From assembly GCA_013397075.1 (NCBI GenBank), contig VWZS01007655.1:1449838-1513837 (forward strand): DNA of 64,000 nt, given 5' to 3'. Made by a program: the position numbers and the translations under genes. This document shows, one piece after another, positions 49,091 through 61,700 of the stretch; position 1 is the stretch's first letter; each line of letters begins with the position of its first letter. Source of the stretch: Rhabdornis inornatus (lineage: Eukaryota; Chordata; Aves; Passeriformes; Rhabdornithidae). A model generated the notes under the pieces. The model did not search any database, was not told where the DNA came from, and worked only from the letters and a program-made list of their open reading frames with translations.

Positions 49091-52000
49091 AGACAACAAA
49101 ATATTTGTTTAGCGAGAGCTGAGTTTGGAGGATTTCACAGCCACTGAAGCCCAGCTTGTTTCAGTAGCTCGTGTTTACAGTTTTTGCACTGGATCTGCAG
49201 CTGGCACAGCCTCCCCCCAGCCCCCTTCACTGCCCTCCCAAAAGCTTCTTTTGCCTGTTGTACTCAGAATGCAAAATGACTCATGCTCTGTTTGCACAGA
49301 TTGAAAACATTTCCGAATTCTGACCTTGCAATTGGCTAAAATACAGCCAGAAAAAATTATGTATCCTGTTGCAAATATTACATTATCTGCAATACTTAAA
49401 CACTTACTACCTGCTCAAATGTAATACCCCACTCAAATCAAGGTGTTTAAAGCGTTGTTTAAGCGTTTAAAGGTGTTTAAGTTGCAGGGCCTGATGCAGG
49501 TGTAAGCTATATCACAATTAGACTGTCCCACAGCCTTGCTCCTTTTACTGGAACAAAGGCAGAGTCAAAACCACTTTTTAAATTGTTAGTTTTTAAAGGA
49601 TAAAGCAATCCAAGGAAAATAAATATTGTATATTCTTAAAAAAAAGAAAAATCTTGTTTTTATGCTCAGTCAATAGGCAGTTATCATATTCACTTCTTTC
49701 ATCCTCTTCCAAAGCCCAGATATTAGATTTCATTTGGAATTGGGAATAGTAGTCTAGAAAAATCCCATATTCTGTGACAATGGTGCACACATGCAGTGTC
49801 ATCAAACAACTAATCAAAAATGAATGCCTCATTGTGCTTCTTAGCCAGTCCAAAACCATTCAAAGAAAACAAGTAACAAAAACCAGAGCATCACTTTCTT
49901 GTATCCAAAGAATGGACAATGGTAAACTCTCCAGGAACACAACACATTCCACCTGACCATCAGGACCAAAAGCCTAGACAAATCCCAGCTTAGTTTTAGG
50001 AAGAACATGGGTTAGGTGCTTTAAAAATACACATTATGGCATTTGCTTTTATTAAGCAAAGCAGAGCAAAGGAAATTGTTAAAAAATGTAACCTTTAACT
50101 CTCAGTCTGCCTGGGCCACAGCTGCCCTGTAAGAGCAGTCTGGAGTAAACACTGTGGGGCAGATATGAAATCTGACTCTGTTAACCTTCACTAGCAGCTA
50201 GTGCTGCAGGTTCCAGCAGGATTTTCCTCATTGATGCGAGGAATATTTCAGACTCCCACTCGCCCTGTATGACCATGAGGAAGAAAAGCACCACATAAGG
50301 AGGAGTAATGTTAGTCAATGTGAGTCACACACCTCATGGGAGACGTTTAGGATGCAAAGTGAAAAGCAGAGAAACTATCAGGGGCTCTTTTGTAAGCCAT
50401 ACAACAGCCCTAAATGGTTACCTGTCCAAAGAGATTTTGTAGATTAGAACTGCTTTTAATGAAAACTTTGAAAACTTTAATGAGAGCTGAAAATTATTTG
50501 AAGTAGCAGTACAATGTTGCATTGAGCATAATCAGTCATAACCAACACAAAAACTATTTACATAGACTGTCTGAAACTGCACTGTGTCTCTTAGAGCTGA
50601 GAACTGTGGATTTGCTCGTGCATTACAATCCTGTGCTTTATAGTTCTGTAATGACCAAAGTTAAATCCTGAGGATCTGAATCTCCAATGTGTAATGACCA
50701 ATGGCCATTTTCAGCCTCTATCAGGAGACAGATGGTGAAGCTTCTGATGTTTCCTATTAGGGGCTCCAAGACAGCAAACGTGCTAATATAAACATGTAAT
50801 GACTCTATGGTCTTCATTCACACAGGACACAAAACATCCTATTACAAACCTTAATCTCAGAAGTGGAAGCTGTGACAAATAATGTGATCTGGGCTTGGAC
50901 AAACAGGGAATGGGTAATGGGAAACCTCTGCCAGCCCACAGAAATAAATCTTTGCACTGTTGGAAAGGCTGCAATGTTCTAATGATGCCATGACCTGCTA
51001 AGGACAAATTATTTGTTTTTTCTACCTATCTGTAATTTACTTGATGGTGGATTGGTAGAATATACACTTGTTTATATCTGATTTATGTAACAGGTTCTTC
51101 AATTACTCTGTTGCAACACCCATGTTAAAAACACTGACTTTACAGAAAACTAATCATCAGTGAAATATATTCATTTTTGTATTGAATATACGCTCAATAA
51201 ATCTCCTTGCCCTTTGAGTACATAATTAACTAGAAGAAAACATTCCAAAGATAGTTCTCCAATTCCTTTTATGTGCAGTCAATTCCCACTGCAACTACTG
51301 AATTTCCTCTTTAGAATGTTTGAAACATCCTAAAAAGTGTGAAATGGTCAGTGCCTGCTGACACAAAGGGGGGAAATCCACTGGGGTCTACTAAGGCAAT
51401 GCTCCAAACCAGTGGTACCATTTCAAGAAGCAGGAGGTCATGTGGAAAATGATTCAAAATTAATTCTAAATGTCACCCAAACTAGAGACAACAACCAGCC
51501 CTGAAGTGAGGGTCATGTTAATTTTCCACTATCCCATCACTTACAAATTATGATAAGCATGGACTAAATTGCTTTCAATAGTAGCTTTGTTTATTAGCTA
51601 CTCTCCAAAGACCTGGGGGGTAATGAATTAAGTGTGAGTATCCTCAGTTCTAATATATTTTCCAGTTTTCTGGTTACTTTATTCATGTCATGTAACCCTC
51701 ATGTGATTGAGCTATTCTAGGACAGTCTGTTTCCATGGAGATTGTGCTGCATGGGTAAGCAGTCATATTGTCAGGCCATCATTTGTTTCCTCTTCCTATT
51801 TGGAAGTGTTTGGGGAGGGAAGGGAGGGTTAATGAATTTGAGTATTTCCCCCTCCATGAATAAGTGGGTAGTTTTGGAAAGGGGGAATTAAGCTGTGACA
51901 AAATATATTCAGAATTCAAAATACATATTCTGAAATATAGAGATGTTCAACTCAAGAGGAATTTTCCCAAGTTACTTCCTACTTTTGGGAAAGCTGATGG

Positions 52001-54380
52001 GACATAATCAGTAATCCTCTTAGGAAGGTCCTAGACAGCCACAGGACTGACCAAGAAATCTCTAGGACTGCTGACAGTTATTCCTGGTGTGAAATAATTT
52101 CCCACCCAATGTCAGTGAGTCTCACTAAACACCAGATCCTGCCCAGATCAAAGTTGGCAGGCAAGGCTTGAAGTCTCCAAAGGAGAAATCTTTTCCTCCT
52201 AACTGCTGTCAACAAAGCAGTTTGTTTCTAACCTGTTTACTATCAATTGCTGCCTGACTGGGTAAAAACAGGCAATATTAATAATCTACCCCTTGAGACA
52301 TTACCAGCCAAAAAAAATCCTCTTTCTAGTGCTGATACTGAGCATTGAACACAGAAAGTTTTACAAACAAGGGAAAACACTGCATTACAACACACAAGTT
52401 TGGCAAGTGAATACCACAACTTTAGCTAAAACCACAGATTCAATCATTTTAAGGGAAAACTGAAGGGATTTTTTTCCCAGAAAAGTTGTTTTTGGAAAAA
52501 AAACAAAAACCAAAAAACATCATTATGGGGGTTTTATTAAAATAGCATCTTCCTCAAGCCTGTGAAGCAGGTAGGATGGCTTCTTGAGATTTTATAGTAA
52601 AATTTTACAACGCTTGCTGGTTGTTACTTAAATCAGTAATTGTAGAAGAAGAGCTTTTTTATCTCTTTATGTCTAGATTAGCTATTACTAAAGTTATGCA
52701 ACCTCACAGTAGTAACAATAGCGCTCTATTCAGCTGGCGCTTCACTTCTGCTGCCAGAGAACTACAGTGACACGGGAATGCCACAGAAACATTCCAGCAC
52801 AGATACAGTCAGTGGCACTGATACACCCCCACATACTCAATAAACTGTTCACAGGGAAGAAAAGCAACTTGGGATTTTTTTTTTCTCCCAGATTCCTCTC
52901 CAAAATTTTATTTCAGTAAAGCCATTAAGGCAACATACCTGAAACCAGAGCAATCAGGAACATTTACAATCAATATTCTAATCAATAAGCCTTACACATT
53001 TTAGGCAAAAGCAGCAAACAATTAGCAGGACAGCTTCAAATCCAGTACTCAATTTTTGGCTCAAAATCTGCTCTCAATGACAGCTGTAATAACTCCACCG
53101 TTTTCTACAGAGAAAATGTTGTGTCCCCTTCATTACATTATCTGGCATAGAGTCACTACAGAAATTGCAGACACAAAGCTGCCCCAGCGGGTACAAACTA
53201 CAATTACAAGCAACTAAGCAGAAACAGAAAATCTCACAGTTGTCATCAAAAAGTTGTCATGGTTAAAAATCAATGAGGCTTTCTGTAGCTAAAGTTTTCT
53301 GACCAAAGCTTGCAAAGAGATCAAAAAGACACGGCTGTATGCTGCTACAGAATATATATATACATAATAAAACTGTAATCATGCAAAGATTTAAGGTTAG
53401 GCTGTTCATGGTTAGATGCATTATCTGCTCCTGTACCTGAAGTTCAAATGTTAGTCAGCTGACATAGGAAGATGCATTCAATGACAAAGAAGAAAAACAA
53501 TGTAGTAAATATATGCAATAGTAGCAAATAGTAACCTGCTCTGCCACACAGGCAGAAGAGTGGTTCACTGTGCAATTTCCGAAAGAAAACCACCCCCACC
53601 ACGAAGTGTTGTGGAGAGATGTGAGTGAGTGAGGAATTAATCACAACACAGGATCTCTGCCAGCTGCTTTTGATCAGAACTGAGGAATGAGCTCCAGGAC
53701 TGATAACAAAGCAGCAACAGCCAAGCTGAGATCAGACTACTCAAGGGATGTGTGTATTTCCAGAATAATAATTAATAGTGCAATTGTGCTTTGTAGGCAA
53801 AAATACAGCAGTGATTTTGACAGCCCCTGCATTAGATACACATCATGCTCTGTTACAGCCTCGCGGTTACAGAAGGCAAGACCCCACTCTAAAAGGACAC
53901 GTAGAAAAAGTATTGCTTTCATTTAGAGATACTTTGTGACACTGAATACCCTATATAATTATCTCTCTAATTTTCTAGGGGCTCAATTCCCTTTGGTCAT
54001 AATCTGTGTATCACATGTGCCTAGGTACTTCTGACCACAGCGCTTGATGTTGAATTCACAATTGATAGCGATCAATGACAGTAATCAATGTTTTTATTTT
54101 CTCTGCTAATTCTCACACTATTTCTATTAATGTCATAGCCTTCCCAGCAGATGGGTTCTGTCAACTGATTTTTCCTGATGTAGCGAGACAACCCTGATAT
54201 TCCCTGCTGGTAAGTAGCAAGGGTATCCCCGTTAAACAGCTGCTCGGTACTAGCGCTGATCACCAACCTGGGTGTATGGGTTCAGCACGCAGGAAATCCT
54301 GTTAGCCTTGGGATAAACATTAAGTGCAGGTGTAAACAAAGGGTTCACATAAGTGCTAAATCCTCTCTCTGCGTGGCTTT
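49091..54380 (-). other. Probable first intron of GPRC5B (about 5 kb)
   Basis: The interval lies between the coding exon and the CpG island. It is AT-rich and has a degenerate GYGTTTAA repeat at 49,442-49,480, a TA run near 53,350-53,365, and no recognised coding exon. A minus-strand CAG/GTATGT donor-like site sits at 52,939/52,938 without a clear partner. Confidence 0.6.
49442..49480. repeat. Degenerate (GYGTTTAA) tandem repeat
   Basis: Four copies of GTGTTTAA, GTTGTTTAA or GCGTTTAA, each separated by one to three bases, lie about 360 bases upstream of the GPRC5B start codon. Confidence 0.75.
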
Positions 54381-54855
54381 GCGAAGAGGTAACACAGAGA
54401 CAGGGCTTTTATTAACTAGAGAGAAAACTGCTGCGCACCCGCACCCAGCCGGAGCTCCCACCAGCCCCGCGACCGGACCGCGGCGGCCAGGGGCCAACAA
54501 AAGGCTCTTCCCCCTCAGCTCTTCCCTGTCACTGCCCTTGAGCTCCCGCTGGGGAATGCGGTGAGGTGCCGGGCTCGGCTGCAGCTACCCCGCGTACGAC
54601 CGCGGTGCGAGGCCAAGCGATCCCTCCGTGCGGCCGGTGCGCGGCTGCCTCCGCTCCGGGCTCGCCTTAATCCGCCTGCAACCTCCTCCTCCTGGACAAT
54701 ACCTATCCCGCTTCAGCCTCCGCTCTTTTGTCCCTTCGCTCATTTCTCTCTTCGGTTTATTTTTCCTGTCTCTTCCTCCCCCGCCTGTCCCTGCTCTTCT
54801 TCCCCATCCTCTCCGAACTCCACTGCCCTCCTCGCCAGCCTTCCGCCCTGCTCCC

Positions 54856-54968
54856 NNNNNNNNNNNNNNNNNNNNNNNNNNNNNNNNNNNNNNNNNNNNN
54901 NNNNNNNNNNNNNNNNNNNNNNNNNNNNNNNNNNNNNNNNNNNNNNNNNNNNNNNNNNNNNNNNNNNN
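54856..54968. other. Assembly gap (113 N)
   Basis: Undetermined bases in the middle of the CpG island. The long frames that cross it on both strands are artefacts of translating N. Confidence 0.99.
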
Positions 54969-55090
54969 GCCCGGCTCGGGCTCCCTTGGCCCGGCTCGAG
55001 TCTGCTCGGCGGGACAGGGGTACCCTGGGGACAGGCACCACGCGGAGCTGCCCGGCCCCCGGGGGGTGGGACACGGTGAGGACGTGTGCG

Positions 55091-55160
55091 CACACTTACA
55101 CACACTCACTGCTCACACTCAAACACACACACTCACATCCTCACACTCACACCCTCGCAC
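55091..55160. repeat. CACTCA/CACA-rich simple repeat
   Basis: About 70 bases of imperfect CACAC and CACTCA units next to the gap in the CpG island. Confidence 0.85.
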
Positions 55161-55880
55161 TCCGCCCCCCCGCACACCGCGCTGCGGGTGCAGCCGGGCA
55201 CGCATCGGCGCCGTAAGCGCGGACCTGCACAGGGGACACAGGCATGGCCGCAGCCCTACGTGCTCAGGTGACAGGAGGGCAGGACGCAGCGCGGGGCGGG
55301 AGCAGGCGCACGGACCGGCATTCCTGCCTGCTCCTGTGTCCGCAAATAAGTGTGAGAGCAAGGGCTGGGAACCCCTTCCCGGGCAGGTTGGCTGGGCATG
55401 CACACACCTATGGCCAGGTGCGGGGGTTTTCAGCTGTCCGACAGCGGGGGATTTTGAAAGGGGCTGGATGCGTTCAAACCTTCTCCAGATGCAGCTTCCG
55501 ACCTGCCACAGCCCGATACAACAGCTAAACAAACACTTGGAAGGGAAAAGGCCGGGAGCCTATGTACGGTGCGAGTGGCACTTGACACGCAGGATCAGCC
55601 CCTGCGAGCGCGGGAGGTCCTGCAAGGGCGGTGCTGGGCACTGCTCCGTGTCTGCCTCCTGCCCCCGATGGGCAGCTGTGTCCTGCTTTTCAGCTTCTCA
55701 CAGTTCACGGAGACAGTCATAACCCTTAGACAGGGCTTCCTCCAAACTCCTGGAGGAGTTATTTGTAGGAGGAAAAGACAGCTTCTGTATATGATGTTCT
55801 CGAGCAGCAGAAACTCATGAGCCTTTTCAACAGCTTAGAGTCCTGGCACGTCCATGACTGGCAGCCTCACCATGCCGTGC

Positions 55881-55942
55881 ATCCCTGGGTTATGCACCAC
55901 TACATCCCTGGGTTATGCACCCCTACATCCCTGGGTTATGCT
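55881..55942. repeat. 23-bp minisatellite, 2.7 copies
   Basis: ATCCCTGGGTTATGC begins at 55,881, 55,904 and 55,927, giving an exact 23-base period. The first two units differ by a single base (CACCAC versus CACCCC). Confidence 0.92.
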
Positions 55943-58636
55943 TTCCCTTGAACCACTAACAACAGTCTGGGCAGGCAGAGCTGACATGGCATCAGCAGCA
56001 GGGAGTGCCCGGAACGTGTCCTTCCCGAACACCTGCCCTTCTTGCCAGGTTTCCATATCCAGAGCCTTCCAAAGGGAAATATCTGCCCTGAAATGTGCAT
56101 TCTTCAGCACAGCAGAGCTGTAGCCTTTAAAGATACTCTTCCTAACATGCGTGGGCTTACTTACCTGTCATTTATGATGCCTTGGGGGGTAACCTGACCT
56201 TAGTGTGGCTGACATGGGATAAATTGGATGGTGGGGTTGGACTGTAATTGCCTGTGTTTAGGAAGGGCAGCAGGTGGAGAAAAACTGAGGCAGAGAACCG
56301 ATTTCACATTTCTGCTCTTTTCTTTCTCAATTTATCTTACTTGCTGCTTTCAGGTTTTAGGCACTGGTTTTATTTGAGTTACATGTAAACAACATACCCT
56401 GCCCTTGCATCAGTTGATATCTACCCTCCATTCAGAGTTAAGCAGGATAATTTTACAGAAACTGAGGTAGTGAGAGGTGAATTTGCTGTAAACTGCCCAA
56501 GGTCACCCAATGGTCTGGCAGAAAAGTGGAAAATACTGGTTGAACAGATCAGTCTGTACCCCTGCTCCATCTTGGGAGCCTTGGCCAAGCACCCAAATAT
56601 TACAGTACCAAGTAAAGACCTTTTTGTGTATAAATTAACAACAGAGTTCTCTGTGCCGTGCTGGATACAGAGAGGTAGACCATGGGGAAGGATGAATCAC
56701 AAGGATTCATGTGCTGTCGGTCTTGGCTGGCTCACAAGGGAGCAATGTGCCGAGCCCTTCAGCAAATGCAAATCTTGGGCATTGTTCCCTTCTTCCTGTG
56801 TCTCTAACACAGCCCTGGTTCCCTGAAGGAAACAGCTTCTCTCATTTGCCTTGTACTGATAGAACAGGGAAGATAATGCCCCTCTCAACCATTACTAGTG
56901 GGTCAGTACAGAATAGGGCTGATTTCTCTCCTGCTGAAGCAGTTTTTAGTGTTAGCCACCATGAAAAATTGTAGGACAGGACTCCAAATCATCCAGGAAA
57001 TTATAGGAGGAGTTGGTAGAGTAGCTGGACTAAATCACAGCTCCTGTTGCATTACTTTCCACCTAGTTAGCTTTGAAAAATATGCTCTTAAAATAGGCTT
57101 TTATTTACGGGAAAACTATTTCTATCAGTCAACCAGAAACTCATCAGCACCTTCAGCATTTCCACACCGTGAGAGAGCAGGTGGAAGGATGGAGGAGGTG
57201 TTGTGACCCAAGCAGACTGTGTGAATTCCCTGATTTCAGATGGTACTCTCTACTCCTACATCAGCTCCTGGGACTCTGCAGTGCCTGTAGCCAGTGACCG
57301 CTTGCATGTGATCCATGCTTAGAGGAGACTGGGGAAGGGGTGAGGTGTGCAAGGTCAAAGTAGAGGCAAAATTTAGAGACCCCCACTTATGCCATGCAAT
57401 TCTGCAAGAGCTGATGGCCTAAAGAAAGGTAAGCTCAATGCTTTTGTTCACCTCTGGAATAGTGAAGAATATGTATGGTATCTATTTGTCTTTGTTTTGG
57501 ACTCAGTGTACAGTATAGTCAACTTTTAAAAACCCCACTGCTTTTCAGTTATTTTACTCCTATATTCTACAACATACATTTGGTCATTGAACAGATTTTT
57601 AGCTTTCCCCCCACCAATATTTGGTTTACTGCTTGTGACAATAAGTAAACAAAGAGTCTCTGTGGTGCTGCATGTTCCCAATGTTTCTCTCCTGCAGCAG
57701 CAGGATTTGACGGGAGGGAGCAAGGCTTTTACAGCAGTACTGAGTGGACACCACTCACCCATCCATGAATGCCAAATCCATATCCCCACAGACTGTCACC
57801 CTCATTTCAGCTGGTTTTCCCATATCCCAAACTGAGATAAAGGCAATTTCCATCCTCTATTCTCTCCTTACCCTTCAGAAAGCCTGGCAGGTGTTGTATT
57901 TATTGCAGGAGCAGGCACAGAAACAGTCGAGCAGTGTTTCACTACCAGCTTTCCTTTGTACTGCAGAACCTTTTCACTGGGTACTCCGGTTTTGCAGCTC
58001 CTGCCAGCACGGAACTGTGCTTGTGCCAGTGCAATTTAAGTGGAATATTTCATTAAGAGATCAGCAGTAGGCACATGGAAATGACAGCGATCATTAAGTC
58101 TGCATTACTTTGTTTGCATTAGGGATGTGTAGAGCCCCAGGCACAGACAGGGCTGCACAGCTCAGGGGGAAGCCAGCCCTGTGTAAATCACTTTAGATTG
58201 CCCTGAGACAGACCCTGTGCCTTAACCACGGGGTGGCCAGGCTCTGGTAGCTGTTCCTAGAGGCTGAGATGCCACAATAATGAATTTGACAGAAGAGAAT
58301 AAGGAGATAACAGGTGAATTTGCCCCTGGCAATGGTGTGTGGTTGATTCACACCATTTCTGAGTCCCGAGCAGAGGTACTTTTCGTTACACAAATCCCTG
58401 CAACGTGATTAGTTTGCCTAATACTTGCCCTGCTTTTTCTCAGGGCAGGATACAAATCCTGGTGCTCCCATTGGTTGGCAGCATCAAGGAGACAGCAAGA
58501 TTTGTGTGACCACCATGAGATGGTTTCTCTGTTACTGCAGAGGGTGTCACAGGTCACTCCTGGCACTGCCCAGGGCAGAGTCTGCTCTTCACAGTTTTCT
58601 GTGAAATGGGTCTGGGTCACCAAATGGGGTTAGTGA

Positions 58637-58765
58637 GGAAAAGGGGAAAAGGGGGAATGAAAGAAGGAGAATCTTGAAATCACTATGAAGAAAAAGATGG
58701 GTGTCAGGAAGGAGATGGATGCATGGAGGACAGAGAAAGAAAGGAAGAAAGAATTATTGAAAGAT
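58637..58765. repeat. Purine-rich low-complexity tract
   Basis: Plus-strand sequence is dominated by G and A runs with few pyrimidines. No element or gene is recognised. Confidence 0.65.
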
Positions 58766-61700
58766 TATGGAGAAATGTAATCTGGAAAAACTTCTATCCA
58801 TGGCACAAAAGAAGGGTGCTCTCAGGACAGAGAGTGTGGGTAAATGGCCATAGTATTAGATGTCACATCCACATTCAAATCCAAATTATATCTGTTTTGT
58901 CAGCTTGGGTTAAACAAACCAAGGTAAGGACACCCTTTTACAACAGTGCACCTACTAACAATTCCTTTTCTGTTTGGTAATAAATACAACCTGTCCTGTG
59001 GTTCACCCCATCATTTGTTTGGACACAGACTGTGTCTCCTCCAATTGACAGTCACAGCACAAGGGAGCAGTGATGAAGGTGAGATTTACAATGCAGTCAA
59101 TATGATATTTGTTTTCTCAACACATTCCTTTATCACACTAGTAATCCATAAATGCTTTATCTAAACTGTAGACAAACACGAACAAGTCTTCTGATTTAAT
59201 GCAGCTGGTAAAATTGAGTTAAAATACAATTTGAATCAAGATGGTCTGTGACACCAGGCATGTGATTAAAATCCTTATGATTGGGAATTTGCACACCTTC
59301 AAATCTTCATTTCACAAGGAAAACCACCAGAGATAGGTATTTAAATCAGCATATCTCTGGTATATTAAGTTGTTGCTATAGCCTCTCTGAGGCTCTGACT
59401 AGATAAATCTCAAACTGGCCAAACCATTTAGATTTAAAATGTTTATACTTGACCTTTGCACAGGCAAAGTCTCAGTTGTATTAAAATAAATTAGATCAAG
59501 CAAATGATTTGTGGCTTTCTGTTCTGAGCATGAGAAAACTTCCTTAAAACTGAATGTGTTGGGGAGATAGTGACCATGGCCAAGAACAGCAACTTCTGCT
59601 GGAGAACCTTGAGCTTCCTTCTGGTGTGCAGCTGTGGATGGTGCTGGGTGCAGTGAGGTTTCCTCGGGTGACTTTGCAGGGAATTGTCACAGTCACCTAC
59701 AATGCACATAGAGATTCTCTATATCCTGTTCCTCCTCAACACATTGGAGATATCAGCCAGAAAAACTGTGCCACCCTTGAATGCACTTATGCTTTAAATA
59801 GGCTTGATTTATAAGTGGTTTTATTTACATCTGCTGGTTTCACACCTATGCTGAGGTGCAAAGGGTTTTTTCTGAATGCTGCTAAGAATGGTGCTGGTAC
59901 CTTTTGACTGCAGTGTCATTAATGTCCTTACTTGTAATATCTCCTCAGGGAAGTGGGAAATCACACCCGGAATTTTTTCTGGCCTTTCTCTTTACTGGCA
60001 TGTTTGATGAAAAATATTGCCCCCTGTTGTGGACTGTGTATCTAAAACCAAAAAAAATAACGTTTGTATCCTCGCAGATGATTGAACAATCCCCTCTTCG
60101 GGACGTGCTCAGGGTTTCTGTTGCTGAGACTGTCACCTACTGGCCACGGAGAAGCTCACCAGGATCTCAGGAACAACCTCAGAAACTGATGGATTAAATA
60201 CTCGGGTTCGCCTTTAGACATTACACATTGAGATGTTCCTGGTTTATCTAACTCTAAACATAATGGTAATTCTGTAAATGGAGGTAGAGCAGGAAAGCTT
60301 CCTCATTTATAAAACATCTAAATTTAATGGAGTTTTAATGCAAAGGAAACAACGTTCTCATCACAGTGAACATGTAGGGTAAAATGCTGGTTCCAGTAAA
60401 TTTAACTAAGCTTAAGTATGGCAAACTAAGCCATAACCAATAAGCAAGGGAAAGGGGAAAAAAAGAAAAGGAAACAAAAGACTGGTTATCCTGCTTTTGG
60501 CAGATTTTTGTCACGTTAGACCATGGATACAGGACAACCTTAAGAAAGGGTCACATCTTTGTATTGACCAGCAGAGCTCAACAGGAATCAAAGGACCTTT
60601 ACTGAAGATTTACACTACAGCTTTTACAGGAAAGGAAAAGAATTGCTCTGAAAAGCTCTTTCAGCCCTGCCCTTGTCCTGCCCTTCCATCTGTTGTCACT
60701 GATAGCTCATTTTCTGCCAGTCTTTGGGCCAGAATCTCAGCTGGTATAAATCTGAGCAAGTCTCCAGAAAGGGTTTGAAGGTGGTTTATCCTCCTCGTTT
60801 TGAGAAGTGCTTCCCTGTTCCCCCCAAACCCAAGACCAGGTTACTGCAGCACCTGAAATGCATCGTTCAGTTGTGATTTTTCTGTTTCAGACACAGAAAT
60901 AAGTTCTGAGCTGTACAACAGGTGCTGAACTGCACCTGTTATTCCAGTGGAGCACCACTCTCTAGAGTTCATTCCAAAAACCTGTGTTTTTTTCTTACAT
61001 AACTGAGCTGTGTTACCAGCATCCTGCAGGATTGCTGATAGGAAAGGAAAGCTGGTGCCATAGAGGCTGTTTCATTACAATTATCCTCAGCTCACTTGGT
61101 GTTACACAAGGGTATTGCTGCCTGAAAGCATGTCTAAAGCAACCCTCAAGTTCAGTGCTGCATGTTGTACTGAAACTTTAAGGAAGAGTTTTATTATGGA
61201 TGTTTTTCCATAAGCCTCTTAGTTCACATCTGTAAAAAATAGATTTCATGCACTTTAAAGATACTTTTAGACTGTGTCTGGAGTCAATCCCTAGCACAGA
61301 ATTTATGCAAAGTGGCTATATTTTTATTTCTTCTTGGAAATTAGAATAATTTGTTTGGTGGGGGGTTTTTTTGGATGGTTGTTTTTTGGGGTTTACAATT
61401 TACCTTTATTTCCCTTCATTCTGTTCTTGTGTTTGGACACTTACAAGCCTTATTGTTGTTAGAGAACACTGGGTGCCTGGATGTCTGCCTTATGAAAGCA
61501 AGTGGCTGCTTAAAAAGAAAACCAGAGAGATTAGAGACTATGTGAAATTCCACTGAATTCAGTGAAAAGCATAACTTCAAAGAATTGAGGATCAGATTTC
61601 AAATGCATATCATGACAGACTTTTGAAACTGGTGGATTAATGCAGGATGCTGAGTCTGAGTCTCCACCCCTGTACAGGACATATAATGCCATTTACCTGC

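Larger units (their letters stand above)
54380..55700. promoter_or_regulatory. CpG island, probable GPRC5B promoter and non-coding first exon
   Basis: The AT-rich intron gives way to CpG-dense DNA that continues to about 55.7 kb, interrupted by the 113-N gap. It is upstream of the minus-strand GPRC5B and is the only CpG island on that side in the window, so it is the likely promoter. No TATA box is evident. The exact first exon and its donor cannot be placed and may lie partly in the gap. A CACTCA-rich low-complexity stretch lies within it. Confidence 0.65.

Noticed and set aside
52900..52939. Minus-strand CAG/GTATGT donor as a GPRC5B alternative exon
   Set aside because: The donor is good, but no upstream acceptor or promoter could be paired with it, and single donor-like sites are common in introns.
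54585..55722. Long open frames (up to 364 codons) on both strands through the second CpG island
   Set aside because: They run through 113 N and through GC-rich DNA with few stop codons. Both strands are open, no homology is recognised, and no splice context supports coding.
59904..60197. 97-codon plus-strand frame with GSGKSHPE, resembling a P-loop
   Set aside because: The GxxxxGK[ST] pattern is not complete and no surrounding NTPase motifs are present; treated as chance.
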